Positions 18,016 to 26,982 of a DNA stretch of 64,000 nt are shown here, piece by piece (within the stretch, counting starts at the first letter, position 1; the number at the start of each line of letters is the position of its first letter). The notes below the pieces were generated by a model that did no database searches, was not told where the DNA came from, and saw only the letters and a list, made by a program, of their open reading frames with translations. The position numbers and the translations under genes were made by a program. This DNA comes from Actinosynnema pretiosum (lineage in GTDB: Bacteria; Actinomycetota; Actinomycetes; Mycobacteriales; Pseudonocardiaceae): the NCBI RefSeq assembly GCF_024171695.1, contig NZ_JAMTCF010000027.1, positions 1-64,000 of the forward strand, read 5' to 3'.

Positions 18016-18447
18016 TCACGAAACGCCGTTCTCCGCCTCCGGGAAACGCAGAACCCACCGCTTCTGCCACGGCGTCTCCACCGCGTGCTTCCGGTAGTGC
18101 GCCCGCGTCCACGCCACCGCCTCCCCGCGCGGCACCCCGGACAGCACCGCCAGGCACGCCAGCACCGTTCCCGTGCGACCGTTCCCGCCCCCGCACGCCA
18201 CCTCCACCGCCTCACCGGCCAGCGCCCGCCGGTGCAGGTCGTGGATCAGCCGCACCGCGGCGTCCCGGTCGCGCGGCAGCCAGAAGTCCGGCCAGTCCAC
18301 CCACGCGTGCGGCCACGTCAGCACCGCGTCGTGCGCCGCCCGCAGCCGCGCGCCGCCCAGGTACAGCCCGTACCCCGGTTCGACGGCGGGCGGCCCGCCG
18401 CGCAGTCCGCGCCCGGACACCACCGCGCCGTCGGGGAAGTCCACCAT
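18016..18447 (-). CDS. Protein-tyrosine-phosphatase-like protein with a CX5R loop
   Basis: A 143-residue protein with VEVACGGGNGRTGTVLACLA. C85 and R91 form the CX5R phosphate loop of cysteine phosphatases, and WPDFWLPRD near residue 52 could supply the general acid. This places it with small bacterial dual-specificity-type phosphatases. ATG at 18447 gives the shortest full domain. It follows the hexapeptide acyltransferase gene by 11 bp, so the two may be co-transcribed. It is not part of the mycobacterial version of this locus. Substrate unknown. Confidence 0.7.
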   Translation of the reverse strand: MVDFPDGAVVSGRGLRGGPPAVEPGYGLYLGGARLRAAHDAVLTWPHAWVDWPDFWLPRDRDAAVRLIHDLHRRALAGEAVEVACGGGNGRTGTVLACLAVLSGVPRGEAVAWTRAHYRKHAVETPWQKRWVLRFPEAENGVS

Positions 18448-18458
18448 GCCCAGGTTTC

Positions 18459-19205
18459 CTACTCCTCCGCCCGCGACTTCTCCAGCGCCTCGCGCGCCTT
18501 CCGAGCCATGTCCGCCACGGCGGCCCGCGTGTCCGCCCCCGCCTCGTAGTCCGCCCGCCGGTCCCGCACCACCCGCGCCGGGATGCCCACCGCGATCTTG
18601 TAGTCCGGCACGTCCCCGCGCACCACCGCGTGCGCCCCGAGCACGCACCCGCGCCCGACCCGCGTCCCCCGCGTCACGGTGACCTTCGTGCCCAGCCAGC
18701 AGTCCGGCCCGATCCGCACCGGGGACTTCACGATCCCCTGGTCCTTGATCGGCAGGGTGACGTCGCTGGTCACGTGGTCGAAGTCGCAGACGTACACCCA
18801 GTCCGCGACGAGCGTGGCGGCCCCGATCTCCACGTCCAGGTAGCAGTTGACCGTGTTGTCCTTGCCGAACACCGCCTTGTCGCCGATCCGCAGCGACCCC
18901 TCGTGGCACCGGATGGCGTTGCCGTCGCCGATGTGCACCCAGCGCCCGATCTCCAACCGGCCGAACCCCGGCCTGCAGTGGATCTCGACCTTCTTGCCGA
19001 GGAACACCATGCCGCGCAGCACCACGTGCGGGTTGGCGACGCGGAACTTCAGCAGCCGCCAGTACCGCACCAGGTACCAGGGGGTGTAGGCGCGGTGCCG
19101 CAGCACCCAGCGCAGCGAGGCGAGGGTGAGGAAGCGGGCCTGGGCGGGGTCGCGGCGCGATCCCCGCCACCGCGACCACACGGACGAGCCCCACATGCTG
19201 GTCAT
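18459..19205 (-). CDS. Left-handed beta-helix acyltransferase (Rv3034c-type)
   Basis: A 248-residue protein with hexapeptide-repeat character throughout (VVLRGMVFLGKKVEIHC, then IGDGNAIRCHEGSLRIGDKA, VRIGPDCWLGTKVTVTRG and VGRGCVLGAHAVVRGDVPDY). It ends with IAVGIPARVVRDR, the classic closing segment of sugar O-acetyltransferases. In mycobacteria the homologous position is held by a transferase of the methylglucose lipopolysaccharide locus, so acylation of the glucan is a reasonable guess. ATG at 19205 lies 6 nt after the minus-strand box TAGGGT, indicating a leaderless transcript. Confidence 0.82.
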   Translation of the reverse strand: MTSMWGSSVWSRWRGSRRDPAQARFLTLASLRWVLRHRAYTPWYLVRYWRLLKFRVANPHVVLRGMVFLGKKVEIHCRPGFGRLEIGRWVHIGDGNAIRCHEGSLRIGDKAVFGKDNTVNCYLDVEIGAATLVADWVYVCDFDHVTSDVTLPIKDQGIVKSPVRIGPDCWLGTKVTVTRGTRVGRGCVLGAHAVVRGDVPDYKIAVGIPARVVRDRRADYEAGADTRAAVADMARKAREALEKSRAEE

Positions 19206-19211
19206 CCCGGA

Positions 19212-19217
19212 ACCCTA
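19212..19217 (-). promoter_or_regulatory. -10 box TAGGGT, leaderless start of the acyltransferase gene
   Basis: On the minus strand TAGGGT is followed by 6 nt and the ATG at 19205. There is no ribosome site. Confidence 0.5.
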
Positions 19218-19267
19218 ACCGCGCCCGCGCACCCCGCCCTCGCGCGCCACCGCCGCGCCCCGCCAGG

Positions 19268-20209
19268 ATGGCCGCCGTGACGACTCCGCTCATCATCGAC
19301 ACGGACCCCGGCGTGGACGACGCCTTCGCGCTCGCGCTGGCCGCGGCGAGCCCCGAGGTGGACCTGATCGGCGTGACCACGGTCTTCGGCAACGTCGGCC
19401 TGGAGCACACCACCCGCAACGCGCTCGGCCTGCTCGCCCTGCTCGGCCGCCCGGACGTCCCGGTGGCCGCGGGCGCGGACCGCCCGCTGGTGCACGCCCA
19501 GCCGTCGCGGTCCAGCGCGCACGGCTCGGACGGCCTGTCCGGCTTCGCGGGCACGCTGCCGCAGGCGGGCGCCCCGGACGCGCGGGACGCGGTGGGGCTG
19601 CTGGCGGACCTGCTGAACGAGTCCGACCGCCCGGTGGTGATCGCCCCGGTGGGCCCGCTGACGAACATCGCCCTGCTGCTGGCCGCGCACCCGTCGCTGA
19701 AGCCGAAGATCGCGCGCCTGGTGGTGATGGGCGGCGCGATCGGGGCGGGGAACATCTCGCCGAGGGCGGAGTTCAACGCGTGGTGCGACCCGGAGGCGGC
19801 GCGGCGGGTGCTGGTGGTGGAGGACGTGCCGACGACGCTGGTGCCGATGGACCTGACGATGCGCTGCTCGGTGGACGGCCCGTGGCTGGACGCGGTGGGC
19901 GCGGCCTCGGAGGTCGGCCGGGTGCTGGTGGGCCTGACGGCGGACTACCGGGAGGCGTACCGGGGGCTGCTGGGGTGGGACGGGATGGCGCTGCACGACG
20001 CGGTGGCGGTGGCCGAGGCGGTCCGGCCGGGGTTGCTGACCACGCGGTGGCTGCCGGTGGAGGTGGACTGCGGGTACGGGCCGGGACGCGGGTCGCTGCT
20101 GGTGGACGAGCGGCTGCACGCGCGCGACGCGGGACGGGTGGACGTGGCGGTGGACGTCGACGTGGACGGGCTGCGGGGGTGGTTGTCGGAGCGGTTGAGC
20201 GGGTGGTGA
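19268..20209 (+). CDS. Inosine-uridine type nucleoside hydrolase
   Basis: Hydrolyses the N-glycosidic bond of nucleosides in purine/pyrimidine salvage. The 313-residue protein has the calcium-binding motif DTDPGVDD at residues 11-18, VTTVFGNVGLEHTTRNAL, VIAPVGPLTNIAL and the later metal-site block LHDAVAVAEAVRP. ATG at 19268 or GTG at 19277 could start it; neither has a strong ribosome site. It faces away from the acyltransferase, with only 62 bp between them. Confidence 0.9.
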   Translation: MAAVTTPLIIDTDPGVDDAFALALAAASPEVDLIGVTTVFGNVGLEHTTRNALGLLALLGRPDVPVAAGADRPLVHAQPSRSSAHGSDGLSGFAGTLPQAGAPDARDAVGLLADLLNESDRPVVIAPVGPLTNIALLLAAHPSLKPKIARLVVMGGAIGAGNISPRAEFNAWCDPEAARRVLVVEDVPTTLVPMDLTMRCSVDGPWLDAVGAASEVGRVLVGLTADYREAYRGLLGWDGMALHDAVAVAEAVRPGLLTTRWLPVEVDCGYGPGRGSLLVDERLHARDAGRVDVAVDVDVDGLRGWLSERLSGW

Positions 20210-20213
20210 GGCG

Positions 20214-20417
20214 TCAGGGGCTTTCCGGTTCGGGTGGCGCGCTCATCAGCGCCACCGCGCCGCCCGGCCGGAGCTGCGTCCAGACGTGCCCGAGCGGCGC
20301 GACGAGCACGCGCAGCAGCACCCCGAACAGGACCGCCACCAGCCGCACCCGCAACCTGCCGAAGTCGATCAGCTCCGCCGGTGGTGGCAGGGGAGGCGGC
20401 TCCTCACCCGCGTCCAC
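20214..20417 (-). CDS. Hypothetical short protein, 67 residues, one membrane segment
   Basis: The frame fits exactly between the nucleoside hydrolase stop and the THUMP-like gene stop. It begins with GTG (VDAGEEPPPLPPPAELIDFG) and has a hydrophobic stretch VRLVAVLFGVLLRVLVAPLG. No ribosome site was seen and composition does not prove coding. Kept as possible. Confidence 0.4.
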   Translation of the reverse strand: MDAGEEPPPLPPPAELIDFGRLRVRLVAVLFGVLLRVLVAPLGHVWTQLRPGGAVALMSAPPEPESP

Positions 20418-20457
20418 CTAGTCCGCGCTGCGGCCCCCCGTCCACGAGATCCACGCC

Positions 20458-21609
20458 TCAGGTCCGCTCGGCCCGCGCCAGCAGGTACACCGGGCTCCGC
20501 CCGACCCTGGTCAGCACCACCGCCATCGACTCGCTCCCGATCAGCTTCAGCTTGCGCCGCAACGGGTTCGGGTCCACGTCCAAGCCCCTGACCAGGATCT
20601 CCAGCACCCCCACGTCGTGCGCCTTCAGCACCGACCGCAGCGCCTTCTCGCTGTACCGCCCGTGCTCCACCACCCGGAACGCCCGCACCCCCGGCGGCGG
20701 CACGGGGCCGGTCAGGTAGGCGATGTGCTCGTCCAGCTGCGCCAACCCGAAGCGCGCCGCGTAGTGCCGCACCAGCCCCGCCCGCACGACCGCCCCGTCC
20801 GGGTCCACCAGCCACTCCCCCGGTTCCGCGACCGGGCAGTCGTCGGGCTCGGCGTCGGTCAGGGTCCACGGCTCGCCGCCGGTGCGCAGCACGGTCGCCC
20901 GCCGCGACACGCCCGGCGTGGCCAGCCCGCGCGTCCACAGGCACGCCTCGCGCACCTGCCCGTCCAGCGACACCACCTCGACCTCGTCGGCCCACGGGGC
21001 GACCGCGAAGTCCACGCCCGGCGCGCACTTCACCGCCAGGTCCCGCCCCTCGCAGGCCTGCGCGAGCCCGTCCAGCGGCGGCAGGAAGTCCGACGGGCGC
21101 CAGGTGCGCCGACCGGCCGAGTCGCGGCGCGCCGGGTCGGCCAGCAGCGGGACGCCGCGCGAGGCCGGGCGCAGCGCGTCCGCGAGCGCCAGGCCCACGT
21201 CCGGACCGAGGTTGTGCCTGGCCATCGCCAGCCGCACCGGGTCCAGGTCCGAGCCGATCGAGCCCTCCGGCAACCACGCCAGCTCCGCGCCGATCGAGCA
21301 GGTCAGGTCGTGCACCGGGCCGGTGAAGCGGGACGCGCGGTGCCTCGCCACCGGCGCGGCGGTGGCCTGCTGGAGCGCGTCGTCGGTGTACAGGCCGTCC
21401 GCGAAGTCCACTTTGGACGGCGCTTTCCGGCGCAGCAGCAGCGTTTCCAGCACCGCCGCGAAGAACTCACCGGCCTCGCGCCGGGCCGCCGCCACGTCCG
21501 CGAAGCGGGACGCGTCGGTCAGCGGCAGCCCGGACAGCGCCGACAGCGCGGCGCACCCGGCGTCGGAACGCAGGTACGCCACGTCGTCGAGGCTGAAGCC
21601 GTACCCCAC
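20458..21609 (-). CDS. THUMP-like domain protein / class I methyltransferase fold (Rv3037c-type)
   Basis: A 383-residue protein conserved in actinobacteria. The middle has a Rossmann-type methyltransferase core (VHDLTCSIGAELAWLPEG, then SDLDPVRLAMARHNLG and LADPARRDSAGRRTW). The C-terminus has the THUMP-like RNA-binding-type domain ending LKLIGSESMAVVLTRVGRSP. A role in RNA modification is plausible but unproven. GTG at 21609 lies 2 bp after the stop of the upstream methyltransferase gene, so the genes are in one operon, as in M. tuberculosis. Confidence 0.8.
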   Translation of the reverse strand: MGYGFSLDDVAYLRSDAGCAALSALSGLPLTDASRFADVAAARREAGEFFAAVLETLLLRRKAPSKVDFADGLYTDDALQQATAAPVARHRASRFTGPVHDLTCSIGAELAWLPEGSIGSDLDPVRLAMARHNLGPDVGLALADALRPASRGVPLLADPARRDSAGRRTWRPSDFLPPLDGLAQACEGRDLAVKCAPGVDFAVAPWADEVEVVSLDGQVREACLWTRGLATPGVSRRATVLRTGGEPWTLTDAEPDDCPVAEPGEWLVDPDGAVVRAGLVRHYAARFGLAQLDEHIAYLTGPVPPPGVRAFRVVEHGRYSEKALRSVLKAHDVGVLEILVRGLDVDPNPLRRKLKLIGSESMAVVLTRVGRSPVYLLARAERT

Positions 21610-21611
21610 GA

Positions 21612-22607
21612 CTAGACCTTGCGGCCCGTCACGGACACGTTGTAGAACACCTCGCGCGGCAGGACCTTGGCCAGCACGTTCTCATCCACCCAGGACAGCC
21701 GCTGCCACGTCCGGTAGGCGAACATCGCCCACCCGAACCCGAGCTTCTCCCTGGGGACGGCCGCCTCGAAGGTGCGCACCGGCCACCCGAACAGCGCCGC
21801 CGACAGCTCCTCCGTCACCGCCTTGACCTGCTCGGCCCCGGCCTCCCGCGCGACCTTCTCCAGCTCGCCGGGGTCGAACGTGTGCAGGTCCACCACGGCT
21901 TCCAGCGCCGCCGCCCGCGAGGACTCGTCCAGCTCCTCCTGCGGGCGCCGCCAGCCGCCCAGCACCGGCACGGCCTTGGTCAGGTTCGTGGTGGCCCACC
22001 AGGTGAGCTGCCCGAGCTTGCGCGCGTAGAAGTTGCCGATGTTCGTGGGGTCGCCCGCGAACACGAACCGCCCGCCGGGCTTGAGCACCCGCAGAACCTC
22101 GCGCATCGCGGCGGGGACGTCCGGGATGTGGTGCAGCACCGCGTGCCCGACCACGAGGTCGAACGTGTCGTCGTCGTACGGGATGCGCTCGGCGTCGGCG
22201 ACCCGCCCGTCCACGTCCAGCCCGAGGTTCTCGGCGTTGCGCAGCGCCACCTCGACCATGCCGGGCGACAGGTCCGTCACCGAGCCCTTCTCGATCACCC
22301 CGCCCTGCATGAGGTTCAGCAGGAAGAAACCGGTGCCGCAGCCGAGCTCCAGCGCGTGCCCGTACGGCCCCTCGCCGCCGGAGACGGCGCGGAACCGGTC
22401 CACGGCGTAGGTGATGCAGCGCTCGTCGTAGGAGATGGACCACTTCTCGTCGTAGGTCCCCGCCTCCCAGTCGTGGTACAGCACGTTGGCGAGCTTGGGG
22501 TCGCCGTAGGCGGCCTTCACCTCGTCCTCGGTGGCGTGCGGGTGCGGCTTCGGGTCGGTCTGGGGGGCCTCGACGCCGGGGGTGCCGGTCGTGGGGTCAC
22601 TTGCCAC
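21612..22607 (-). CDS. SAM-dependent methyltransferase (Rv3038c-type)
   Basis: A 331-residue class I methyltransferase with the SAM motif LELGCGTGFFLLNLMQG, the acidic loop ADAERIPYDDDTFD, and VVGHAVLHHIPD as the post-II motif. The C-terminal 120 residues (aromatic-rich, AMFAYRTWQRLSW) are a family-specific extension. The GTG start overlaps the end of the enoyl-CoA hydratase gene by 11 bp. The substrate is not known; association with a hydratase suggests lipid-related chemistry. Confidence 0.85.
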   Translation of the reverse strand: MASDPTTGTPGVEAPQTDPKPHPHATEDEVKAAYGDPKLANVLYHDWEAGTYDEKWSISYDERCITYAVDRFRAVSGGEGPYGHALELGCGTGFFLLNLMQGGVIEKGSVTDLSPGMVEVALRNAENLGLDVDGRVADAERIPYDDDTFDLVVGHAVLHHIPDVPAAMREVLRVLKPGGRFVFAGDPTNIGNFYARKLGQLTWWATTNLTKAVPVLGGWRRPQEELDESSRAAALEAVVDLHTFDPGELEKVAREAGAEQVKAVTEELSAALFGWPVRTFEAAVPREKLGFGWAMFAYRTWQRLSWVDENVLAKVLPREVFYNVSVTGRKV

Positions 22608-23376
22608 TGAACTTCGCCTTTCCGGGCCCGTTCTCGATGAACGACCTCATGCCGGTCTTCTGGTCCTCGGTGGCGAACATCGCCGCGAACAGCTGGCTCT
22701 CCAGCCGGAGCCCGCTGCCGAGGTCGGTGTCCAGCCCGCCGTCGATCGCGGCCTTGGCGGCGGCGTAGGCCCGCGCGGGCCCTGCCGTGAACTGCCCGGC
22801 CCACCGCAGCGCGGCGGCGTGCACGTCGTCCGGGGCCACCACCTCGTCGACCATGCCGATCCGCAGCGCCTCCTCGGCGCCGACGAACCGGCCGGTGTAG
22901 ATCAGGTCCTTGGCGCGGGACGGCCCGATCAGCCGGGGCAGCCGCTGGGTGCCGCCCATGCCGGGGATGACGCCGAGCAGGATCTCCGGCTGGCCCACCT
23001 TGGCGTTGTCGCCCGCGATCCGCCGGTCCGCGCACAGCGCCAGCTCGAACCCGCCGCCGAGCGCGTAGCCGGTGATCGCGGCGACGGTCGGCTTCGGGAT
23101 CTCCTCGACGGCCCGCAGCGCCGAGCTGAACCCGGCGGCGCGCTCGGCCATCTCGGCGTAGGACAGCTCGGCCATCTCCTTGATGTCCGCGCCCGCCGCG
23201 AACACCTTCGGACCGCCGTAGACGATCACCGCGCGCACGTCGGCCCGCGCGGACGCCTCGGTGGCGGCGGCTCTGATCTCCTCCTGGACCTGCCGGTTGA
23301 GGGCGTTCATCGGCGGCCGGTCGAGCCGGATGGTTCCGATCCCGTCGGAGACTTCGAGCCGTGCGAACTCAGCCAC
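22597..23376 (-). CDS. Enoyl-CoA hydratase (EchA17-type)
   Basis: Hydrates trans-2-enoyl-CoA in fatty acid breakdown or a related pathway. The 259-residue crotonase-fold protein has the oxyanion-hole segment VFAAGADIKEM, YALGGGFELALCADRR with E111, and GQPEILLGVIPGMGGTQRL with E131. The two glutamates have the 20-residue spacing of true hydratases. The GTG start at 23376 follows GAGGAGGACCT, a strong ribosome site. Together with the ETF genes nearby it fits beta-oxidation. Confidence 0.93.
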   Translation of the reverse strand: MAEFARLEVSDGIGTIRLDRPPMNALNRQVQEEIRAAATEASARADVRAVIVYGGPKVFAAGADIKEMAELSYAEMAERAAGFSSALRAVEEIPKPTVAAITGYALGGGFELALCADRRIAGDNAKVGQPEILLGVIPGMGGTQRLPRLIGPSRAKDLIYTGRFVGAEEALRIGMVDEVVAPDDVHAAALRWAGQFTAGPARAYAAAKAAIDGGLDTDLGSGLRLESQLFAAMFATEDQKTGMRSFIENGPGKAKFSGK

Positions 23377-23503
23377 AGGTCCTCCTCGACCTCACTCGGG
23401 CGCCGCGCCGCCGGGTGGGACCGGGGCGCGCGGGGTGCGGTCGCGCGGGCGCCGCCCGAGGCGCGGGAGCGCCAGTCGGGCCCGGACCGCGAGCACGACG
23501 CTA

Positions 23504-24310
23504 CTACTCGGTAGCCCCCGCCTTGCGCCGGGCGAAGTAGCGGTCACCGGCGCGCTGGAGCTCCAGCGGCTGGTCGAAGGTCTTCGCCAGGTTGTCCTCG
23601 GTGAGCACGTCCTCCAGCAGGCCCTGCGCGACGATGCCGCCCTCGCGCAGCAGCAGCGCGTGCGTGAAGCCCGGCGGGATCTCCTCGACGTGGTGCGTGA
23701 CCAGCACCATCGCGGGCGCGTCCGGGTCCAGCGCCAGCTCGGACAGCCGGGCGACCAGGTCCTCGCGGGCGCCGAGGTCGAGACCCGAGGCGGGCTCGTC
23801 CAGCAGCAGCAGCTCCGGGTCGGTCATCAGCGCCCTGGCGATCAGCACGCGCTTGCGCTCGCCGTCGGACAGGGTGCCGAACTCGCGATCGGACAGGTGC
23901 TCGACGCCCAGGGTGCCGAGCAGCTCGCGGGCCCGCCCGGTGTCCAGCCGGTCGTAGTGCTCGCGCCAGCGGCCCATGATCGCGTACCCGGCGCTGACCA
24001 CCACGTCGACGGCCTTCTCGTCGCGCGGGATGCGCCCCATCAGCGCGTTCGTGCACAGGCCGATGCGGGTGCGCAGCTCGAACACGTCGGTGCGCCCGAT
24101 CCGCTCGCCCAGCACGCTCAGCTCGCCCTCGCTGGGGTGCACCTCGGCGCTGGCCAGCCGGAGCAGGGTGGTCTTGCCCGCCCCGTTCGGGCCGAGCACC
24201 ACCCAGCGCTCGTCCAGCTCGACGCCCCACTCGACGCCGCCGACCAGAGTGGCCTGCCCGCGCCGGACCGACACGCCCCGCATGTCGATGACCAGATCCT
24301 CGTTCTCCAC
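23504..24310 (-). CDS. ABC transporter ATP-binding protein (Rv3041c-type)
   Basis: A 268-residue ATPase with Walker A GPNGAGKTT, the Q-loop region LCTNALMG, signature LSDGERKRV, Walker B LLLLDEPASG and the H-loop VTHHVEEIP. No permease gene lies beside it. The HHVEEIPPGFTHALLLREG segment groups it with ModF/YlmA-type soluble ATPases rather than with a defined importer. GTG at 24310 is the first codon of the aligned N-terminus. In M. tuberculosis a Nudix gene stands between this gene and the hydratase; it is absent here. Confidence 0.88.
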   Translation of the reverse strand: MENEDLVIDMRGVSVRRGQATLVGGVEWGVELDERWVVLGPNGAGKTTLLRLASAEVHPSEGELSVLGERIGRTDVFELRTRIGLCTNALMGRIPRDEKAVDVVVSAGYAIMGRWREHYDRLDTGRARELLGTLGVEHLSDREFGTLSDGERKRVLIARALMTDPELLLLDEPASGLDLGAREDLVARLSELALDPDAPAMVLVTHHVEEIPPGFTHALLLREGGIVAQGLLEDVLTEDNLAKTFDQPLELQRAGDRYFARRKAGATE

Positions 24311-24504
24311 GCCGCCCCGCCTCGCCAGACACCAACGCCACCCCCATTCTCGTGGAAAGCGGGCCGCGCGCCGAACAGCGGGGGGAGCCCATCCGGGTGG
24401 CGGTGACCGGGATCACCGGCGAAGTGGCTGATCGTGCCCGCGCGAGCGCGTTCCGCCGCCGTTCCGGGCCAGCCGAAACGATCAAATCCTGCGACCATCG
24501 ACGC

Positions 24505-26610
24505 ATGGCTGCCGAACCCATCGTGCTCGCGGGCCGCCCGTTCCCCCTGGGGGCCCACCCGGAGGCGGGCGGGGTCCGCTTCGCCGTGTCCGCGCCCCCG
24601 GCTCACGCCGTCGAGGTGTGCCTGGTCGACGACGACGGGTCCGAGCGCAGGGTGGAGCTGACCGAGCGGACGTTCGGCGTCTGGCACGGCCTGATCCCCG
24701 GCGTCACCCCCGGCCAGCGCTACGGCTACCGGGTGCACGGCCCGTACGACCCGTCCAGGGGCCTGCGCTGCAACCCGGCCAAGCTGCTCGTGGACCCGTA
24801 CGCGCGGCGGATCACCGGCAAGGTGACCGACCTGGACGCGGTGCTCGGCTACGCGGGCGACCCGATGCTCGGGGCGCCGTCCGCGGTGGACTCGCTGGGG
24901 TCCGCGCCGCTGTCCGTGGTGGCCTCGCCCGGCGGGCCGGACACCGGGCCGAAGCCGGAGGTGCCGTTCGAGGAGGCGGTGCTGTACGAGCTGCACGTGC
25001 GCGGGTTCACGAAGCTGCACCCGGACGTCCCGCCGAAGCTGCGCGGCACCTACCTGGGGCTCGCCCACCCGGCGGCCGTGGAGCACCTGGTGCGGCTGGG
25101 CGTGACGTCGGTGGAGCTGCTGCCGGTGCACGCGTTCATCGACGAGCAGGGCCTCACCCGAGCGGGCAGGCGCAACTACTGGGGGTACACGCCGCTGTCG
25201 TACTTCGCGCCGCACCCGGACTACGCGTCGGTGCCCGGCGAGGAGGTCGAGGAGTTCCGCACGATGGTCGCGGCGCTGCACGCGGTCGGCATCGAAGTGA
25301 TCATGGACGTGGTGTTCAACCACACCTGCGAGGGCGGCCCGGACGGCCCGACGCTGTCCTACCGGGGGTTCGACGCGCCCGGCTACTACCTGCACACCGA
25401 CGGCGGCAGCACGCTCGACATCACCGGCTGCGGCAACACCCTGGAGGCCGGGTCGCCGCAGGTGGTGCGGATGGTCACCGACTCGCTGCGGTACTGGACC
25501 ACCGAGATGGGCGTGGACGGGTTCCGGTTCGACCTGGCGTCCACGCTCGGCAGGCCCGGCGGCGGCTGGTTCGACCGGTCGTCGGCGATGCTGACCGCGA
25601 TCACCTCGGACCCGGTGCTGTCGACCTGCAAGCTGATCGCCGAGCCGTGGGACGCCACCGGCGACGGCTACCGGGTGGGCGACTTCGGCGTGCAGTGGGC
25701 GGAGTGGAACGGGCGGTACCGGGACACCGTGCGGGACTTCTGGCGCGGGTCGACCGGGGTGCGCGACCTGGCCTACCGGCTGTCCGGGTCCTCCGACCTG
25801 TACGCGGACGACCTGCGGCGGCCCTGGCAGTCGATCAACTTCGTCACCGCGCACGACGGGTTCACCCTGCGCGACCTGGTCTCGTACAACCACAAGCACA
25901 ACGAGGCCAACGGCGAGGACAACCGGGACGGCACCGACGACAACCGGTCCTGGAACTGCGGCGTCGAGGGCGAGACCGACAACCCGGCGGTGCTCGCGCT
26001 GCGGGCGCGGCAGGCCAGGAACCTGCTGGCGGTGCTGCTGCTGTCCACCGGCACGCCGATGCTCACGGCGGGCGACGAGCTGTGGCGCACGCAGGGCGGG
26101 AACAACAACGCCTACTGCCTGGACGACGAGACGTCCTGGGTGGACTGGGCGCCGACGCCCGAGGGCGACGCGATGACGGCGTTCACCCGGCGGGTGATCT
26201 CGCTGCGGGCGGACAGCCCGGCGCTGCGGCAGCCGGAGTTCTTCGAGGGGCGGCGGCACGGCGAGCCGGACCTGGTGTGGTTCAGGGCCGACGGCGAGGA
26301 GATGGCGGAGACGGACTGGTTCGACGAGGGCAGGCGGTTCCTGGGGATGTGGATCGACGGGTCGACGAGCCTGTCGCGGACCAGGGACGGCGAGCTGGTG
26401 TCGGACGACTCGTGGCTGCTGCTGGTGAACGCGGCGGCGGACGCGGTGGACGTGCGGCTGCCATCGGCGGAGTACGGGACGCGGTACGAGCCCGCGCTGG
26501 ACTCCAGCACGCCGGACGGGGCGCCGCAGGCGGGCGGGGAGGCGTTGAAGGCGGGGGCGTCGATGTCGCTGATGGGGCGGTCGCTGGTGCTCTTGCGGGT
26601 GCCGGAGTAG
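24505..26610 (+). CDS. glgX: Glycogen debranching enzyme GlgX (isoamylase family, GH13)
   Basis: Cleaves alpha-1,6 branches of glycogen after phosphorylase action. The 701-residue protein has an N-terminal CBM48 (VRFAVSAPPAHAVEVCL), then the GH13 barrel with VIMDVVFNHTCEG, nucleophile D343 (FRFDLAS), acid/base E380 (IAEPWD) and D451 (AHDGFTLRDL). The NHKHNEANGEDNRDG loop is diagnostic for GlgX/TreX. ATG at 24505 begins the conserved N-terminus; a weak GACCAT box 6 nt earlier could be a leaderless promoter. It is the first gene of the glucan-storage group. Confidence 0.95.
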   Translation: MAAEPIVLAGRPFPLGAHPEAGGVRFAVSAPPAHAVEVCLVDDDGSERRVELTERTFGVWHGLIPGVTPGQRYGYRVHGPYDPSRGLRCNPAKLLVDPYARRITGKVTDLDAVLGYAGDPMLGAPSAVDSLGSAPLSVVASPGGPDTGPKPEVPFEEAVLYELHVRGFTKLHPDVPPKLRGTYLGLAHPAAVEHLVRLGVTSVELLPVHAFIDEQGLTRAGRRNYWGYTPLSYFAPHPDYASVPGEEVEEFRTMVAALHAVGIEVIMDVVFNHTCEGGPDGPTLSYRGFDAPGYYLHTDGGSTLDITGCGNTLEAGSPQVVRMVTDSLRYWTTEMGVDGFRFDLASTLGRPGGGWFDRSSAMLTAITSDPVLSTCKLIAEPWDATGDGYRVGDFGVQWAEWNGRYRDTVRDFWRGSTGVRDLAYRLSGSSDLYADDLRRPWQSINFVTAHDGFTLRDLVSYNHKHNEANGEDNRDGTDDNRSWNCGVEGETDNPAVLALRARQARNLLAVLLLSTGTPMLTAGDELWRTQGGNNNAYCLDDETSWVDWAPTPEGDAMTAFTRRVISLRADSPALRQPEFFEGRRHGEPDLVWFRADGEEMAETDWFDEGRRFLGMWIDGSTSLSRTRDGELVSDDSWLLLVNAAADAVDVRLPSAEYGTRYEPALDSSTPDGAPQAGGEALKAGASMSLMGRSLVLLRVPE

Positions 26611-26805
26611 CGGGTCGGTCCGGGGGGGCGCCGGGGTGGCGCGGGGCCGGTCCGGTACCGCCGGGCGCCGTCTCGCGGGGCGGGGCGGCGGGCCCAGCGG
26701 GTGCGGCCGGACGCCGGACCACGGACGGCGGTACCTCGGCGGCGGAGGTTTTCCTGACTGGTGGGAGCAGCCGCGTGGAACGCCGCGACGTGCGACGATG
26801 CGTTC

Positions 26806-26895
26806 GTGGCCCTGTTCTGGAGCGACCGCACGGTCGACCTGCTGCTGGTCGCCTCCTGCGGCTGTAGCGGGACGCGACGCGCTCCCGGCCGCTGA
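26806..26895 (+). CDS. Cysteine-coding leader peptide (29 residues) of the cysteine dioxygenase operon
   Basis: GTG at 26806 opens MALFWSDRTVDLLLVASCGC and continues SGTRRAPGR. It fits the actinobacterial sulfur-operon leader pattern R-x-V-D-L-x-x-V-A-S followed by cysteines. The codons TGC (26857-26859) and TGT (26863-26865) would sense charged tRNA-Cys. The stop at 26893-26895 lies 103 bp before the cysteine dioxygenase start. The frame is shifted relative to every large frame. Cysteine-responsive leader peptides are established in mycobacteria; use of one for this operon is inference. Confidence 0.7.
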   Translation: MALFWSDRTVDLLLVASCGCSGTRRAPGR

Positions 26896-26982
26896 GCGAT
26901 CGGCTCGCCGCCACCCGCCCCCGCGCTGCGCCGCAGCGGGTCCCAGCGTCGCGTCTCCCCCACGTCAGCACCCCCGAACGTG
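26871..26982 (+). promoter_or_regulatory. Candidate attenuator between the leader peptide and cysteine dioxygenase
   Basis: GACGCGACGC (26871-26880, just after the Cys codons) is perfectly complementary to GCGTCGCGTC (26946-26955). Between them lies a local hairpin GCTGC-GCC-GCAGC (26924-26936). A third pairing, CCACGT with ACGTGG, spans about 26959-26982 close to the ribosome site. A ribosome stalled on the Cys codons would cover the first arm and change which hairpins form. Confidence 0.55.

Noticed and set aside
23377-23503. Nudix gene expected between the hydratase and ABC ATPase genes by comparison with mycobacteria
   Set aside because: The 127-bp gap is too short and has no coding frame; the gene is absent here.
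24352-24504. Longer N-terminus for GlgX
   Set aside because: The 51 extra codons do not resemble GlgX and precede the conserved N-terminus; ATG at 24505 fits better.
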